NCBI RefSeq assembly: GCF_014841115.1
Contig: NZ_JACYTP010000019.1
Span: forward strand, 1 to 64,000
DNA: 64,000 nt
Source: Photobacterium arenosum
GTDB lineage: Bacteria > Pseudomonadota > Gammaproteobacteria > Enterobacterales > Vibrionaceae
Direction of reading: 5' to 3'
Shown here piece by piece: positions 11,682 to 20,832 of the stretch. A program made the translations under genes and the position numbers. The first letter of the stretch is position 1, and every line of letters begins with the position of its first letter. The notes below the pieces were generated by a model that saw only the letters and a program-made list of their open reading frames with translations, was not told where the DNA came from and did no database searches.

Positions 11682-13058
11682 ATGAAAATTATCATTCTTG
11701 GCGCAGGCCAGGTCGGCGGTACGCTGGCAGAAAACCTGGTTGGCGAGAACAATGACATCACTATTGTCGACTCCAACCCTGAACGCTTGCGCGAATTGCA
11801 GGACAAATACGATTTGCGGGTAGTGCAGGGGTATGCCAGCCATCCCCGCACCCTCAGGGATGCCGGCGCGCAGGACGCAGACATGCTGGTCGCAGTCACC
11901 AATTCTGACGAAACCAACATGATTGCCTGTCAAATCGCCTTTTCTCTGTTCAATACCCCGAACCGGGTGGCCCGTATCCGTTCACCGGAATACCTCAAAG
12001 AAAAACATCAGCTGTTCCATACCGACGCAGTGCCGGTCGATCACCTGATTGCGCCGGAAGAATTGGTGACAGGTTATATCGAACGCCTGATTGCCTATCC
12101 GGGGGCGCTGCAGGTGGTGGGCTTTGCCGATAATAAAGTTGGGCTGGTGGCGGTAAAAGCCTATTACGGCGGCCCACTGGTCGGTAATGCACTGTCCGCA
12201 CTGCGTGAGCACATGCCGCACGTCGATACCCGTGTCGCGGCAATTTTCCGTCAGGGCCGGCCTATCCGTCCGCAGGGGACCACCATTATCGAAGCCGATG
12301 ATGAAGTATTTTTTGTCGCCGCCAGCAACCATATCCGTTCAGTGATGAGTGAGCTGCAGCGACTGGAAAAACCCTACAAGCGGCTGATGATAGTCGGGGG
12401 CGGTAACATAGGTGCCGGTCTGGCGAAAAGGCTGGAGAACAGCTACAGCGTGAAGCTGATTGAGCACAACCCGCAGCGGGCGGAAAGCTTATCGGAAATG
12501 CTGACCAACACCATAGTCTTCTGTGGTGATGCCTCTGATCAGGAACTGCTGAGCGAAGAGCATATCGAGCAGATAGACGTCTTCATCGCCGTCACCAACG
12601 ATGACGAAGCCAATATCATGTCGGCCATGCTGGCCAAACGCATGGGTGCCAAGAAGGTGATGGTGCTAATCCAGCGCGGCGCTTACGTCGATCTGGTGCA
12701 GGGCGGCACAATCGATATTGCGATTTCGCCGCAGCAGGCCACGATTTCTGCCTTGCTGACCCATGTGCGTAAAGCCGATATCGTCAACGTTTCCTCGCTG
12801 AGGCGCGGAGCGGCAGAAGCGATTGAGGCCATAGCGCACGGCGATGCCAGCACCTCGAAAGTGGTTGGCAAAGCCATAGGGGATATCAAGCTGCCGCCGG
12901 GCACCACTATTGGCGCCATAGTGCGCGGTGAAGAAGTACTGATTGCTCATGACCGTACCGTGATTGAACAGGACGACCACGTGGTCATGTTCCTGGTCGA
13001 CAAGAAGTACATCCCGGATGTAGAACGTCTGTTCCAGCCCAGTCCTTTCTTCCTCTGA
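11682..13058 (+). CDS. trkA: Trk system potassium uptake NAD-binding regulator TrkA
   Basis: A 458-residue peripheral membrane protein with two tandem RCK units that bind NAD(H)/ATP and gate the potassium channel TrkH. The first Rossmann loop is [15 protein letters not shown] at the N-terminus and the second [16 protein letters not shown] near residue 235. Each is followed by an RCK_C segment. The start at 11682 ([12 protein letters not shown]) is chosen because the upstream extension to 11586 is unrelated to the family. trkH begins six bases after the stop. Confidence 0.95.
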   Translation: MKIIILGAGQVGGTLAENLVGENNDITIVDSNPERLRELQDKYDLRVVQGYASHPRTLRDAGAQDADMLVAVTNSDETNMIACQIAFSLFNTPNRVARIRSPEYLKEKHQLFHTDAVPVDHLIAPEELVTGYIERLIAYPGALQVVGFADNKVGLVAVKAYYGGPLVGNALSALREHMPHVDTRVAAIFRQGRPIRPQGTTIIEADDEVFFVAASNHIRSVMSELQRLEKPYKRLMIVGGGNIGAGLAKRLENSYSVKLIEHNPQRAESLSEMLTNTIVFCGDASDQELLSEEHIEQIDVFIAVTNDDEANIMSAMLAKRMGAKKVMVLIQRGAYVDLVQGGTIDIAISPQQATISALLTHVRKADIVNVSSLRRGAAEAIEAIAHGDASTSKVVGKAIGDIKLPPGTTIGAIVRGEEVLIAHDRTVIEQDDHVVMFLVDKKYIPDVERLFQPSPFFL

Positions 13059-13064
13059 GCAGCT

Positions 13065-14510
13065 ATGGTTAATCTTCGTCCGATCATCTTTGTCATAGGG
13101 CTGGTCTTGTCCAAGATCGCCCTCTTTATGTACCTGCCCACCATTCTGGCATTTTTGACCGGTTCGGGCGGTTTCATTGATTTTGCAACCGCAGTCATCA
13201 TTACCCATGTCGTGGCATTTGCTTGCCTGACCTTCGGCAAAGTCACAGATTTCAAGCTCGGGGTCAGGGACATGTTCCTGCTGACCACTCTGGTCTGGAC
13301 TGTCGCCAGTGCGTTTGCCGCGCTGCCCTTTATGCTGATTAACCACATCAGTTTTACCGACGCCTATTTCGAAACCATGTCGGGCATCACCACGACAGGG
13401 TCAACGGTACTGAGCGGGCTCGATGACATGGCCCCCAGCATTCTGCTGTGGCGTTCCACCTTACAATGGCTGGGCGGGATCGGCTTTATCGTGATGGGGG
13501 TGGCCATTTTGCCAATGCTCAACGTTGGCGGAATGCGCTTGTTCCAGACCGAGTCCTCGGACTGGTCAGAGAAAAGTTCCCCGCGTACCAAAAACGTAGC
13601 CTCCAACATAGTGACCGTCTATCTCAGTCTGACAGGGCTGTGTATTCTCGGCTATATGGCAGCGGGCATGAACACCTTCGATGCGGTCAACCATGCTTTC
13701 ACCACCTTATCAACCGGTGGTTATTCCACCTCAGACGGCTCGATGAACCACTTCTCACCGGCAGCGCACTGGATAGCCGTTGTGTTTATGTTTGCCGGCG
13801 GGTTGCCGTTTCTGCTCTTTGTGCAGGTGCTGCGCAAAAAGCAGCCGGCTTCATTGCTGCGGGATGCGCAGGTCCGGGGATATACAGTCACTATACTGAT
13901 CGTCAGCCTGATGGTCGCGCTCTGGCTGTGCTGGCAAAATGGGTATGATTTCAGTCATGCCATTCGGGTAGCCATGTTCAATATCGTTTCCGTGATCACC
14001 ACGACAGGGTTCGGGCTGGAAGATTTTACCGCCTGGGGCGCATTTCCGACCGTGGTATTTGCCTTCATGATGCTGGTCGGCGGCTGCTCAGGATCGACTG
14101 CCGGCGGCTTCAAAGTGTTCCGTTTTCAGGTTGCCATCGCCTTGCTGCGCAAACAGCTGATGCAGCTGATCCACCCGTCAGGGGTGTTTATTCAGCGGTA
14201 TAATCAACGGCCGGTCACAGATGCGATTGTCCGCTCTGTGGTGGCCTTCGCCCTGACCTTTATTATGACCATCATCATTATTGCCGCATTACTGGCGTTG
14301 CTGGGATTAGATCCGATCACCAGTATCAGCGGCTCAGTCACAGCTGTGGCCAATGTGGGGCCGGGCATGGGCACTATTATTGGCCCGACAGGTAATTTCG
14401 CCTCCCTGCCGGATGCCGCCAAATGGATCCTCAGCCTCGGCATGCTGATGGGTCGCCTGGAGATCCTGACGGTACTGGTACTGGCATTCCCGGCTTTCTG
14501 GAAAAACTGA
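13065..14510 (+). CDS. trkH: Trk potassium uptake channel TrkH
   Basis: A 481-residue integral inner-membrane protein of the TrkH/KtrB superfamily that forms the potassium pathway. The four pore-loop selectivity segments, each with the key glycine, are visible: TTTGSTVL, TLSTGGYS, TTTGFGLE and ANVGPGMG. Many hydrophobic transmembrane spans separate them. It pairs with the adjacent trkA; the ribosome site is weak, suggesting coupling to trkA translation. It is convergent with trhA, with a compact hairpin between them. Confidence 0.95.
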   Translation: MVNLRPIIFVIGLVLSKIALFMYLPTILAFLTGSGGFIDFATAVIITHVVAFACLTFGKVTDFKLGVRDMFLLTTLVWTVASAFAALPFMLINHISFTDAYFETMSGITTTGSTVLSGLDDMAPSILLWRSTLQWLGGIGFIVMGVAILPMLNVGGMRLFQTESSDWSEKSSPRTKNVASNIVTVYLSLTGLCILGYMAAGMNTFDAVNHAFTTLSTGGYSTSDGSMNHFSPAAHWIAVVFMFAGGLPFLLFVQVLRKKQPASLLRDAQVRGYTVTILIVSLMVALWLCWQNGYDFSHAIRVAMFNIVSVITTTGFGLEDFTAWGAFPTVVFAFMMLVGGCSGSTAGGFKVFRFQVAIALLRKQLMQLIHPSGVFIQRYNQRPVTDAIVRSVVAFALTFIMTIIIIAALLALLGLDPITSISGSVTAVANVGPGMGTIIGPTGNFASLPDAAKWILSLGMLMGRLEILTVLVLAFPAFWKN

Positions 14511-14522
14511 CCCGTTGCACAT

Positions 14523-14541
14523 TGCCGGGTCTAACCCGGCA
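14523..14541. terminator. Perfect 8-bp hairpin between convergent trkH and trhA
   Basis: TGCCGGGT-CTA-ACCCGGCA: arms 14523-14530 and 14534-14541 with a three-base loop. The loop is the trhA stop codon (TAG on the minus strand). There is no T-tract on either side, so it is a candidate bidirectional pause or RNA-end structure rather than a classical terminator. Confidence 0.5.
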
Positions 14542-15199
14542 GCCCGGCCGTTGGCGCCACATACCAGTAAATAGCCAGAAAATGGCAGACCGTGCCGCCC
14601 AGCACAAACAGATGCCAGATGGCGTGATTGTAGGGAATCCGCTGATTGACGTAGAACACCACGCCAAGGGAATACACCACACCGCCTACGGCCAGCCATA
14701 TCAGTCCGGCCGCCGACATGGCCATCGCCAGCGGATACACAGCCACCAGAGACAACCATCCCATCGCCAGATAGATCACCAGAGATAAACGCTTGAAGTG
14801 ATAGATAAACACCACTTTGAACATGATCCCCAGCAAGGCTACCGCCCAGATCACGGCCATCAGCGTCACCGCCAGCGGCGTCCGCAGGGTAATCAACAGG
14901 AAAGGGGTGTAAGTGCCGGCTATCAGCAGGTAGATCGCACAGTGATCTAAGGTTTTCAGAACGCGCTTTGCCCGCTCAAACGGAATAGCGTGATACAGGG
15001 TGGAGGCGAGATACAATAAAATGATGCTGGCGCCATAAATGCTCAGGCTGGCCACACTGAGCGCATCGGCATTCACTTCCACTGCCCGCATCAGCAGCAT
15101 CACCAGAGCGACTATGCCGAAAATCATCCCGGCGCCGTGACTGAGGCTGTTGGCGATTTCCTCAGCTACCGAGTACGCCATTTTTTGTTGCTTGCCCAT
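14531..15199 (-). CDS. trhA: Hemolysin III family / PAQR-type membrane protein TrhA (YqfA)
   Basis: A 222-residue seven-span inner-membrane protein of the hemolysin III (PAQR-related) family. It closely follows the E. coli YqfA pattern: [13 protein letters not shown] at the start, ASTLYHAIP in span 2, [15 protein letters not shown] in span 3 and [17 protein letters not shown] at the end; the histidines form the presumed metal site. The family is linked to membrane-lipid homeostasis rather than proven hemolysis. The ATG at 15199 is preferred over 15241. A FabR-like palindrome lies 48 bp upstream. Confidence 0.9.
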   Translation of the reverse strand: MGKQQKMAYSVAEEIANSLSHGAGMIFGIVALVMLLMRAVEVNADALSVASLSIYGASIILLYLASTLYHAIPFERAKRVLKTLDHCAIYLLIAGTYTPFLLITLRTPLAVTLMAVIWAVALLGIMFKVVFIYHFKRLSLVIYLAMGWLSLVAVYPLAMAMSAAGLIWLAVGGVVYSLGVVFYVNQRIPYNHAIWHLFVLGGTVCHFLAIYWYVAPTAGLPG

Positions 15200-15231
15200 C
15201 AATGCTATCCGTTGTCTCTGAACTTTCCAGC

Positions 15232-15264
15232 AGTATGGCACAGTTTAGCTTACACGTGTAAGCT
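15232..15264 (-). promoter_or_regulatory. FabR-like operator and promoter of trhA
   Basis: A perfect 18-bp palindrome, AGCTTACACGTGTAAGCT, occupies 15247-15264. It closely resembles the FabR (YijC) operator of E. coli fabA/fabB, which from memory has the form AGCGTAC/GTACGCT around a central CA..TG. The E. coli yqfA gene is one of the few predicted FabR targets. On the minus strand a -35-like TTACAC falls inside the palindrome (15256-15261), and CATACT at 15232-15237 is a possible -10, 18 bp away. Binding would therefore block the promoter. Confidence 0.7.
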
Positions 15265-15318
15265 GAATTTTATGACACCGCCGTGACAGCACAGTTAGCT
15301 GTATTCATGGTGCGTGAC

Positions 15319-16113
15319 TCAGAGATCGTCGACCTGCTCCAGATACCTTATCACCCGCTCCCCGGCTTCTGACGGAGACAGCCCCAACGGCAAACGCAAC
15401 TGGCGTTTGAGCTCACTGCTGCCGAGCAGGCCCGACAGCAATCCACCCACCCCGCGCTGACGACGATCAATCGAGAACCACAGCTTCAGGCAGTCATCTT
15501 CACGCTGAGTGATCAACTCCAGTTCACGCCAACGGCCATGAAAGGGGCCAGAAACAGGTACAAACTCAAACACCTGCACAAAGGGCAGATCAAAACCGCG
15601 CACCGCTTCACATTCCACCTGTAATATACGCAGTCCTGCTTGCTCAAGGGCAGTAAACACACCGTCAAGCAAAGGATCCGGCCGCACGGTCAGGGAGTCT
15701 TTATCTTTGGGATCCAAGGCCGATGGCACATCCAGGTGCGTTTCCAGCCACACACCCGAATAACCGATAGTGATTGGGGTGTTGAGCGGCAATTCAAACC
15801 GGCAGTCAAACTGGCGATCTTCACCGGCAGCCAGCGTAAAGGCCTGCGGCAAATGCCACTGTGCCAGAGTATGTGTTCGGGTGATTTTTTCCATCCGCCG
15901 TTCGCTGTCACCCCGGCTGACAGCCTGCTCATCTTCAAAGCTGCAGCACAGATACAAATGCACATTATCCACCGCCTGCGCAACTTTGCCGCCTTTGACC
16001 TCAACACGAACGGGCAGAGCCTGACCCGGGATCAGCACTTCGGTTTCCAATACTGTATCAACTCTGGCACCACCCAAACCGAAACTGGCCAGTGTTTTAT
16101 GAAAAAGCGACAT
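15319..16113 (-). CDS. SpoOM (sporulation-control) family protein
   Basis: A 264-residue arrestin-like beta-sandwich protein of the SpoOM family, first named in Bacillus sporulation but common in non-sporulating bacteria. Its start (MSLFHKTLASFGLGGARVDTVLE) and the segment VEVKGGKVAQAVDNVHLYLCC are typical. Function in gammaproteobacteria is unknown. AGGAG stands six bases before the ATG at 16113; an upstream start at 16185 is unlikely. It diverges from yihD. Confidence 0.88.
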   Translation of the reverse strand: MSLFHKTLASFGLGGARVDTVLETEVLIPGQALPVRVEVKGGKVAQAVDNVHLYLCCSFEDEQAVSRGDSERRMEKITRTHTLAQWHLPQAFTLAAGEDRQFDCRFELPLNTPITIGYSGVWLETHLDVPSALDPKDKDSLTVRPDPLLDGVFTALEQAGLRILQVECEAVRGFDLPFVQVFEFVPVSGPFHGRWRELELITQREDDCLKLWFSIDRRQRGVGGLLSGLLGSSELKRQLRLPLGLSPSEAGERVIRYLEQVDDL

Positions 16114-16276
16114 AATGGCTCCTTGTCCGTATTCATCCGTAACGAAGTATGAAACCAGTTTATATAGCCAATTCTGGTTGAGCAAGGCATGTACTGAAAC
16201 TGACAGCGTTTGGGTTCAGGCAAAGCCGTCTGGTATAATCCCCACTAAAAGTAAGCTTAAGAAAAGGAGCCAGATA

Positions 16277-16543
16277 ATGGCTGAGCACCGCATTGCTGAA
16301 CTGCTGGCACTACTCAAGCCTTATTGGCAGCATTTCCCGGATTTAAACCTGGCAGAGATCATGGCACAGCTGGCAAACGAAGCCGGCTTCCAAGGATCAC
16401 TGAGCGATGTGAGCGATGATATGTTGATTTATCAGCTGAAAATGCGGCAGGAAAAGCGAGAGGCCATGATTCCTGGCCTGGCTAAAGACTGCGAGCCAGA
16501 TTTCAAAACCGCCATACTCCAAGCCAGAGGGATCATCAAATAA
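16277..16543 (+). CDS. yihD: DUF1040 family protein YihD
   Basis: An 88-residue cytosolic protein of the YihD family, function unknown. It matches the E. coli protein in layout: LLALLKPYW..FPDLNLAEIM, then SDDMLIYQLKMR, and the closing IPGLAKD..DFKTAILQARGIIK. AAGGAG lies ahead of the ATG at 16277; a longer frame from 16115 overlaps the divergent gene and is not used. In E. coli yihD sits just upstream of srkA-dsbA; here ccoG is inserted between them. Confidence 0.9.
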   Translation: MAEHRIAELLALLKPYWQHFPDLNLAEIMAQLANEAGFQGSLSDVSDDMLIYQLKMRQEKREAMIPGLAKDCEPDFKTAILQARGIIK

Positions 16544-16721
16544 CCCCAAAAACCTTAAGCGCATTATTTGAGCGAGGTAGAATATTCAACCAGTTAGATA
16601 ATGTATAATCCGAGCTTATTACTATCAGGGCCAATAGCACCTGAATTTATGATTGCCCAGGCGATGCACCCGGGCACATCTGCCAGCGTACAGACTGGCT
16701 ATGCCCAAGGAATGCAATGCC

Positions 16722-18152
16722 ATGAATCAAGAGAGAATCAAAATTAAGGACGTCACTCCCAAAGAGTACAATCCTAAGACCCATAAAGGCGGCGACGACC
16801 GCTTCAACCCGAGTAACCGTATTTATGTGCGGGCCATGAAAGGGGTCTATCAGCAGCTGCGCCAGCGTATGGGGTGGTTAATGATGGGCCTGTTCCTGAT
16901 ACTGCCGTGGATCACCTACAATGGCAGGCAAGCAATTTTGCTTGATATCGGCCGCCAGCAGTTCAACATTTTTGGTACCACTTTCTGGCCTCAGGATCTG
17001 ATGTTACTGGCCAGCCTGCTGATGGTCGCAGCCTTTGCGCTGTTTTTTGTCACTACCTTCCTCGGCCGGGTCTGGTGCGGTTATATGTGCCCGCAAACGG
17101 TCTGGACCTTCATTTACATCTGGTTTGAGGAAAAACTGGAAGGGCCGGCCAACAAGCGCCGCTCTCGGGACAACAAGGCACTGACCGCCGATCTTGTCGT
17201 GCGTAAAACACTCAAGCACATTGCCTGGCTGCTGGTTGCCCTGATCAGCGGCCTGACCTTCGTCGGCTATTTCCTGCCTATCCGTGAATTAGTCCCCGGC
17301 TTCTTCACCTTCAGTGCCAGCTTCCTGGCCGTGTTCTGGGTGCTGTTCTTCACCTTCTGCACCTATGGCAACGCTGGCTGGATGCGTTCAATCGTCTGTA
17401 TTCACATGTGTCCGTATGCCAGATTCCAGTCTGCCATGTTCGACAAAGACACCTATATCGTCGGCTATGATGCTGCCCGAGGCGAAAAACGCGGCCCGCG
17501 CTCACGCAAAACCGATCATAAAGCGCAGGGGCTGGGTGACTGTATCGACTGTAACCTCTGCGTGCAGGTTTGCCCGACCGGGATCGATATCCGGGATGGC
17601 CTGCAGTATGAGTGCATTAACTGCGGTGCCTGTGTGGATGCCTGTAACCAAACGATGGACAAAATGGGCTACCCGCGCGATCTGATCACTTACACCACAG
17701 AGCACAAGCTGGAAGGCAAGAAAACCCATGTCATGCGGCCAAAACTGATCGGCTATGGCGCTGTGATGCTGGCGATGTTCGGCCTGATGGCCTATCTGGT
17801 GGTTTCCGTACAGCCTATGGGACTGGATGTGATCCGCGACCGTAACCAGCTGTTCCGTATCAATACCGAAGGGCTGGTCGAGAATACCTACACCCTGAAA
17901 ATTCTCAATAAAACCCAGCAGGATGCCACTTATCAGCTGCAGGTTGAAGGTCTGGACAATGCCCAGTGGTATGGCCCTCAGCAGGTTAATGTCAATGCCG
18001 GTGAAGTATTTACCCTGCCGATAAGCCTGGGTGTTGACCCTTATGAGCTGGAACGACCAATTGTCGATATCCGGTTTATCATGGAACATCAGGGCAGCGA
18101 GGAAACAAAGCGTCTGGTGACCGACAGCCGCTTTATCGGCGAGTTACGATAG
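16722..18152 (+). CDS. ccoG: Cytochrome c oxidase accessory protein CcoG (FixG/RdxA family)
   Basis: A 476-residue membrane ferredoxin-like protein needed for copper handling during cbb3 oxidase assembly. Transmembrane spans flank the conserved CGYMCPQTVW and CIHMCPYARFQ cysteine motifs. Two 4Fe-4S clusters are indicated by CIDCNLCVQVCPTG and CINCGACVDACNQ. An Ig-like periplasmic domain forms the C-terminus (from about residue 365). The start at 16722 (MNQERIKIKDVTP) is chosen over the 23-residue longer frame. A TATAAT lies at 16604-16609 but lacks an obvious -35. The cbb3 genes are not in this window. Confidence 0.93.
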   Translation: MNQERIKIKDVTPKEYNPKTHKGGDDRFNPSNRIYVRAMKGVYQQLRQRMGWLMMGLFLILPWITYNGRQAILLDIGRQQFNIFGTTFWPQDLMLLASLLMVAAFALFFVTTFLGRVWCGYMCPQTVWTFIYIWFEEKLEGPANKRRSRDNKALTADLVVRKTLKHIAWLLVALISGLTFVGYFLPIRELVPGFFTFSASFLAVFWVLFFTFCTYGNAGWMRSIVCIHMCPYARFQSAMFDKDTYIVGYDAARGEKRGPRSRKTDHKAQGLGDCIDCNLCVQVCPTGIDIRDGLQYECINCGACVDACNQTMDKMGYPRDLITYTTEHKLEGKKTHVMRPKLIGYGAVMLAMFGLMAYLVVSVQPMGLDVIRDRNQLFRINTEGLVENTYTLKILNKTQQDATYQLQVEGLDNAQWYGPQQVNVNAGEVFTLPISLGVDPYELERPIVDIRFIMEHQGSEETKRLVTDSRFIGELR

Positions 18153-18175
18153 CCACCTCACGCCAATCAGGAAAT

Positions 18176-18199
18176 AAAGGGCCGATTACGGCCCTTTTT
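18176..18199 (+). terminator. Rho-independent terminator after ccoG
   Basis: Stem AAAGGGCCG / CGGCCCTTT with loop ATTA, running into a T stretch (18195-18199). It ends the ccoG transcript ahead of srkA. Confidence 0.85.
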
Positions 18200-18247
18200 C
18201 ATTATGCTGTATACTGATGCGACATTTATAACCATGGCTGTACCACT

Positions 18248-19237
18248 ATGACAGCACTTGATGATTTCAGCTTTGCTGATCTGACACCGGACTTACTGCT
18301 CAATGCGCTGGAGAGCACGGGCATCTATGCCTCATCGGGACTGTTGCCCCTCAACAGTTATGAAAACCGGGTCTACCAGTTCAGCAGTGATGACGGCCGC
18401 CGCTACGTCGCCAAATTCTACCGTCCGCAGCGATGGAGTGACGCCCAGATCCAGGAAGAACATGACTTCGCCGCCGAGCTGGCTGCGCAGGAAATTCCGC
18501 TGGCAGCGCCCCTGGTCATGAACGGCCAAACCCTGCACCACTATGAACACCACCGTTTCGCGCTGTTTCCCAGCGTCGGCGGCCGCCAGTTTGAAGTCGA
18601 TAATGCAGACCAGCTTGAGCAGGTCGGCCGCTTCCTGGGCCGCATCCACAAAGTCGGTCAGCGCACCCTGTTCAGCCACAGACCGACCATCGGCCTGGAA
18701 GAATATCTGGTTCAGCCCCGGCTCGTTCTGGAGCAGTCCGGGTTTATCCCGACGCATCTGGAATCGGCTTTTTTCGGCGATCTGGACCGCCTTATCGCCT
18801 TATTGAGCGAACGCTGGCACAGCGACTGGCAGTCGCAACGTATTCACGGTGACTGCCATCCGGGCAACATACTGTGGCGCGACGGCCCACTGTTTGTCGA
18901 CTTAGACGATGCGCGAAACGGCCCGGCGGTGCAGGATCTATGGATGCTGTTAAACGGCAGCCGCCAGGATCAGCTGATGCAGTTGGATACCCTGCTGGAA
19001 GCGTATGGCGAATTTGCCGATTTTGATCCGCGTGAATTGCAACTTATTGAACCATTACGTGGTCTTAGATTGGTGCATTACATGGCATGGCTAGCAAAAC
19101 GCTGGCAGGATCCGGCTTTCCCGCGTGCATTCCCCTGGTTTGCTGATGCAAAATACTGGGAAGGTCAGGTACTGGCCATTAAAGAACAACTGGCTGCCCT
19201 TGAAGAGCCGCCACTGCAGCTGATGCCGCAATGGTAA
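18248..19237 (+). CDS. srkA: Stress response kinase A (YihE/RdoA)
   Basis: A 329-residue aminoglycoside-phosphotransferase-fold Ser/Thr kinase that in E. coli is Cpx-controlled and protects from stress-induced death. The catalytic loop HGDCHPGNIL starts at residue 200 (Asp202, Asn207), and the metal-binding FVDLDDARNG follows near 217-226. Length equals E. coli SrkA. It is 72 bases upstream of dsbA, the same srkA-dsbA pairing as in E. coli, where both serve envelope-stress responses. Confidence 0.94.
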   Translation: MTALDDFSFADLTPDLLLNALESTGIYASSGLLPLNSYENRVYQFSSDDGRRYVAKFYRPQRWSDAQIQEEHDFAAELAAQEIPLAAPLVMNGQTLHHYEHHRFALFPSVGGRQFEVDNADQLEQVGRFLGRIHKVGQRTLFSHRPTIGLEEYLVQPRLVLEQSGFIPTHLESAFFGDLDRLIALLSERWHSDWQSQRIHGDCHPGNILWRDGPLFVDLDDARNGPAVQDLWMLLNGSRQDQLMQLDTLLEAYGEFADFDPRELQLIEPLRGLRLVHYMAWLAKRWQDPAFPRAFPWFADAKYWEGQVLAIKEQLAALEEPPLQLMPQW

Positions 19238-19309
19238 TCAGTCTGACTTGAATCCGAACAGCCGTACCTGTAAAAGGTATTGTATTGATTTTTCAGGGAG
19301 AACCCTTAC

Positions 19310-19912
19310 ATGTTTAAAACACTTTTTGCGCTGGCAACAGCAGCGCTGCTTTCTTTTTCCGCGCATGCCGCCAAGTTTAGCGAAGGCGATTACTATCAGG
19401 TGCTGGAACTGCCAAAATCATCCACACCGGTTGTGAACGAATTTTTCTCGTTTTACTGCCCGCACTGCTTTAACTTTGAACCGCTGATCCAACAGCTGAA
19501 AACCAAAATCCCGGACAACGCCAAGTTCCAGAAAAGCCATGTCTCCTTCATGGGCGGCAACATGGGCACCTCCATGAGCAAGGCTTACGCGACCTCGGTC
19601 ACCCTGGGTATTGATGACAAAATGATCCCGGTACTGTTCAGCCAGATCCATCAGGCGAACAAACCGCCGCGCAACGATGAAGAGCTGCGCCAGATCTTTC
19701 TGGATAACGGCGTGAAAGCCGAAGACTTCGACGGCGCCTTCAACAGCTTCGCCGTCAACTCTATGGTCAACCGTTTCAACAAAGGTTTCCGCGACAGCGG
19801 CCTGACCGGTGTCCCAGCCGTGGTGGTCAACAACAAATACCTGGTGAAAACCGACAAAGTAAAATCAGCCGACGAATACTTCGAGCTGATCAACTTCCTG
19901 CTCAAGCAGTAA
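19310..19912 (+). CDS. dsbA: Thiol:disulfide interchange protein DsbA
   Basis: A 200-residue periplasmic disulfide oxidase precursor. Residues 1-20 form a signal peptide ([20 protein letters not shown]). The active site is Cys50-Pro-His-Cys53 (CPHC), typical of DsbA, in a thioredoxin fold with the helical insert. The cis-proline loop [11 protein letters not shown] follows. It would be reoxidised by DsbB, which is not in this window. GGGAG precedes the ATG, and a terminator follows directly. Confidence 0.96.
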   Translation: MFKTLFALATAALLSFSAHAAKFSEGDYYQVLELPKSSTPVVNEFFSFYCPHCFNFEPLIQQLKTKIPDNAKFQKSHVSFMGGNMGTSMSKAYATSVTLGIDDKMIPVLFSQIHQANKPPRNDEELRQIFLDNGVKAEDFDGAFNSFAVNSMVNRFNKGFRDSGLTGVPAVVVNNKYLVKTDKVKSADEYFELINFLLKQ

Positions 19913-19928
19913 GTTTGCTTTCTCTGTG

Positions 19929-19953
19929 AAAAAGGGCCGAAAGGCCCTTTTTT
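19929..19953 (+). terminator. Rho-independent terminator after dsbA
   Basis: A ten-pair stem AAAAAGGGCC / GGCCCTTTTT closed by a GAAA tetraloop. Because A and T tracts flank both sides it could also act on leftward transcripts from the neighbouring minus-strand gene. Confidence 0.9.
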
Positions 19954-19985
19954 GTATCTTGATGCATCATCAAAATAAACAACCA

Positions 19986-20297
19986 CTAGATCCTGATTTT
20001 TTTGCAGAGCCAGTCACAGGCTCTTAATGAGTAATACATAAAAAAAACAAATCCCACGCCGATTAGTGCAATCAAACCAACCAAAAACCATTTATTTTCC
20101 ATTTTCATTACTGGAGCATCAATATCAACACCGAACATACTCGGGATAACATTGATAACTATTGCGAGCAGGACACCATCAATCGCAAATGCAATATTCA
20201 TCAGCGTAAAACGTAGAAAACGATGGAGTTTTGTCCGGCCTTCTGCTATTGAAAATGGGTGATCTTTTAGTTTCGATCTCTTCTCTCTATAAATCAT
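19986..20297 (-). CDS. Small hypothetical membrane protein
   Basis: A 103-residue protein that I do not recognise. A basic N-terminal stretch (MIYREKRSKLKDHPF..GRTKLHRF) precedes two hydrophobic spans: about FTLMNIAFAIDGVLLAIVI and, near the C-terminus, KWFLVGLIALIGVGFVFFMYY. A charged connector separates them, and the tail CDWLCKKIRI is basic. This predicts both termini in the cytoplasm. The ATG at 20297 is used; a TTG three codons upstream is closer to an AAGGA. The region is visibly AT-rich relative to its neighbours, suggesting recent acquisition. Confidence 0.55.
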   Translation of the reverse strand: MIYREKRSKLKDHPFSIAEGRTKLHRFLRFTLMNIAFAIDGVLLAIVINVIPSMFGVDIDAPVMKMENKWFLVGLIALIGVGFVFFMYYSLRACDWLCKKIRI

Positions 20298-20341
20298 CCA
20301 CGCCAATATCCTTTATAACCTCAGTGGTTTTTATCACAGCA

Positions 20342-20575
20342 TTAACGGTTACTGTCTCTCATTCTTTGTAATTCTTTCTTAAACTCGATCATAAGGTCAT
20401 CCGTTACTGGCTGAAGTTGTTTCACTTCAGAAATCATCACTGGCTGCATCTTTTGTTGTATCCGAGGTAGTTCTTGGATTAGTTTTTTACCCGTAGAGGA
20501 CATATAAAAATCAAAAATCTCATCCAGTTCCTCTTTTGTAAATGCTTCCTTATAAAGCGTAACAATTAAGTTCAT
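20342..20575 (-). CDS. DUF2059 protein, C-terminal fragment
   Basis: A 77-residue open frame that begins at the ATG overlapping the stop of the upstream fragment. It carries the recognisable DUF2059 core (YKEAFTKEELDEIFDFYMSS, TGKKLIQELPRIQQ). It has no signal peptide of its own, so on its own it could not reach the periplasm where the family is expected. Translation by TAATG reinitiation or by -1 frameshifting at the preceding A-AAA-AAG is possible. Confidence 0.5.
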   Translation of the reverse strand: MNLIVTLYKEAFTKEELDEIFDFYMSSTGKKLIQELPRIQQKMQPVMISEVKQLQPVTDDLMIEFKKELQRMRDSNR

Positions 20576-20832
20576 TACTTTTTTGAATGATAAAACTCGG
20601 ATAAAACTTGCTTATGCATATAACTATAACTAACCGCTAACGATGCTTCATCTTCATTATCAACATCAATAAACTGTGCATATTGGCTTAAGGCTACAGA
20701 TCTGAGACCTTCCACTGTTACATCTATTGATTCATTAATATTCAGCACATCAACTAACTTTTCAGCAGATCTGATATGAGCAGCATCATCCGCCAATGTG
20801 GAAAAAGGAAAAAAAAAGAACAACCCATACAA
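20575..20832 (-). CDS. DUF2059 protein, N-terminal fragment
   Basis: An 85-codon open frame from a TTG at 20832, with a hydrophobic LYGLFFFFPFSTLA leader and then the N-terminal half of a DUF2059-like domain (SAEKLVDVLNINESIDV...). It lacks the positively charged signal-peptide start, which lies in another frame at 20845. It ends at a TAA that overlaps the ATG of the next fragment (TAATG). Best read as one part of the frame-broken gene; it could also be translated separately with reinitiation. Confidence 0.45.
   Translation of the reverse strand: MYGLFFFFPFSTLADDAAHIRSAEKLVDVLNINESIDVTVEGLRSVALSQYAQFIDVDNEDEASLAVSYSYMHKQVLSEFYHSKK

Noticed and set aside
12971..12982. CACGTG palindrome in trkA (ACCACGTGGT)
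   Set aside because: Core only; the flanks do not fit parS or FabR sites, and it lies in ordinary coding sequence.
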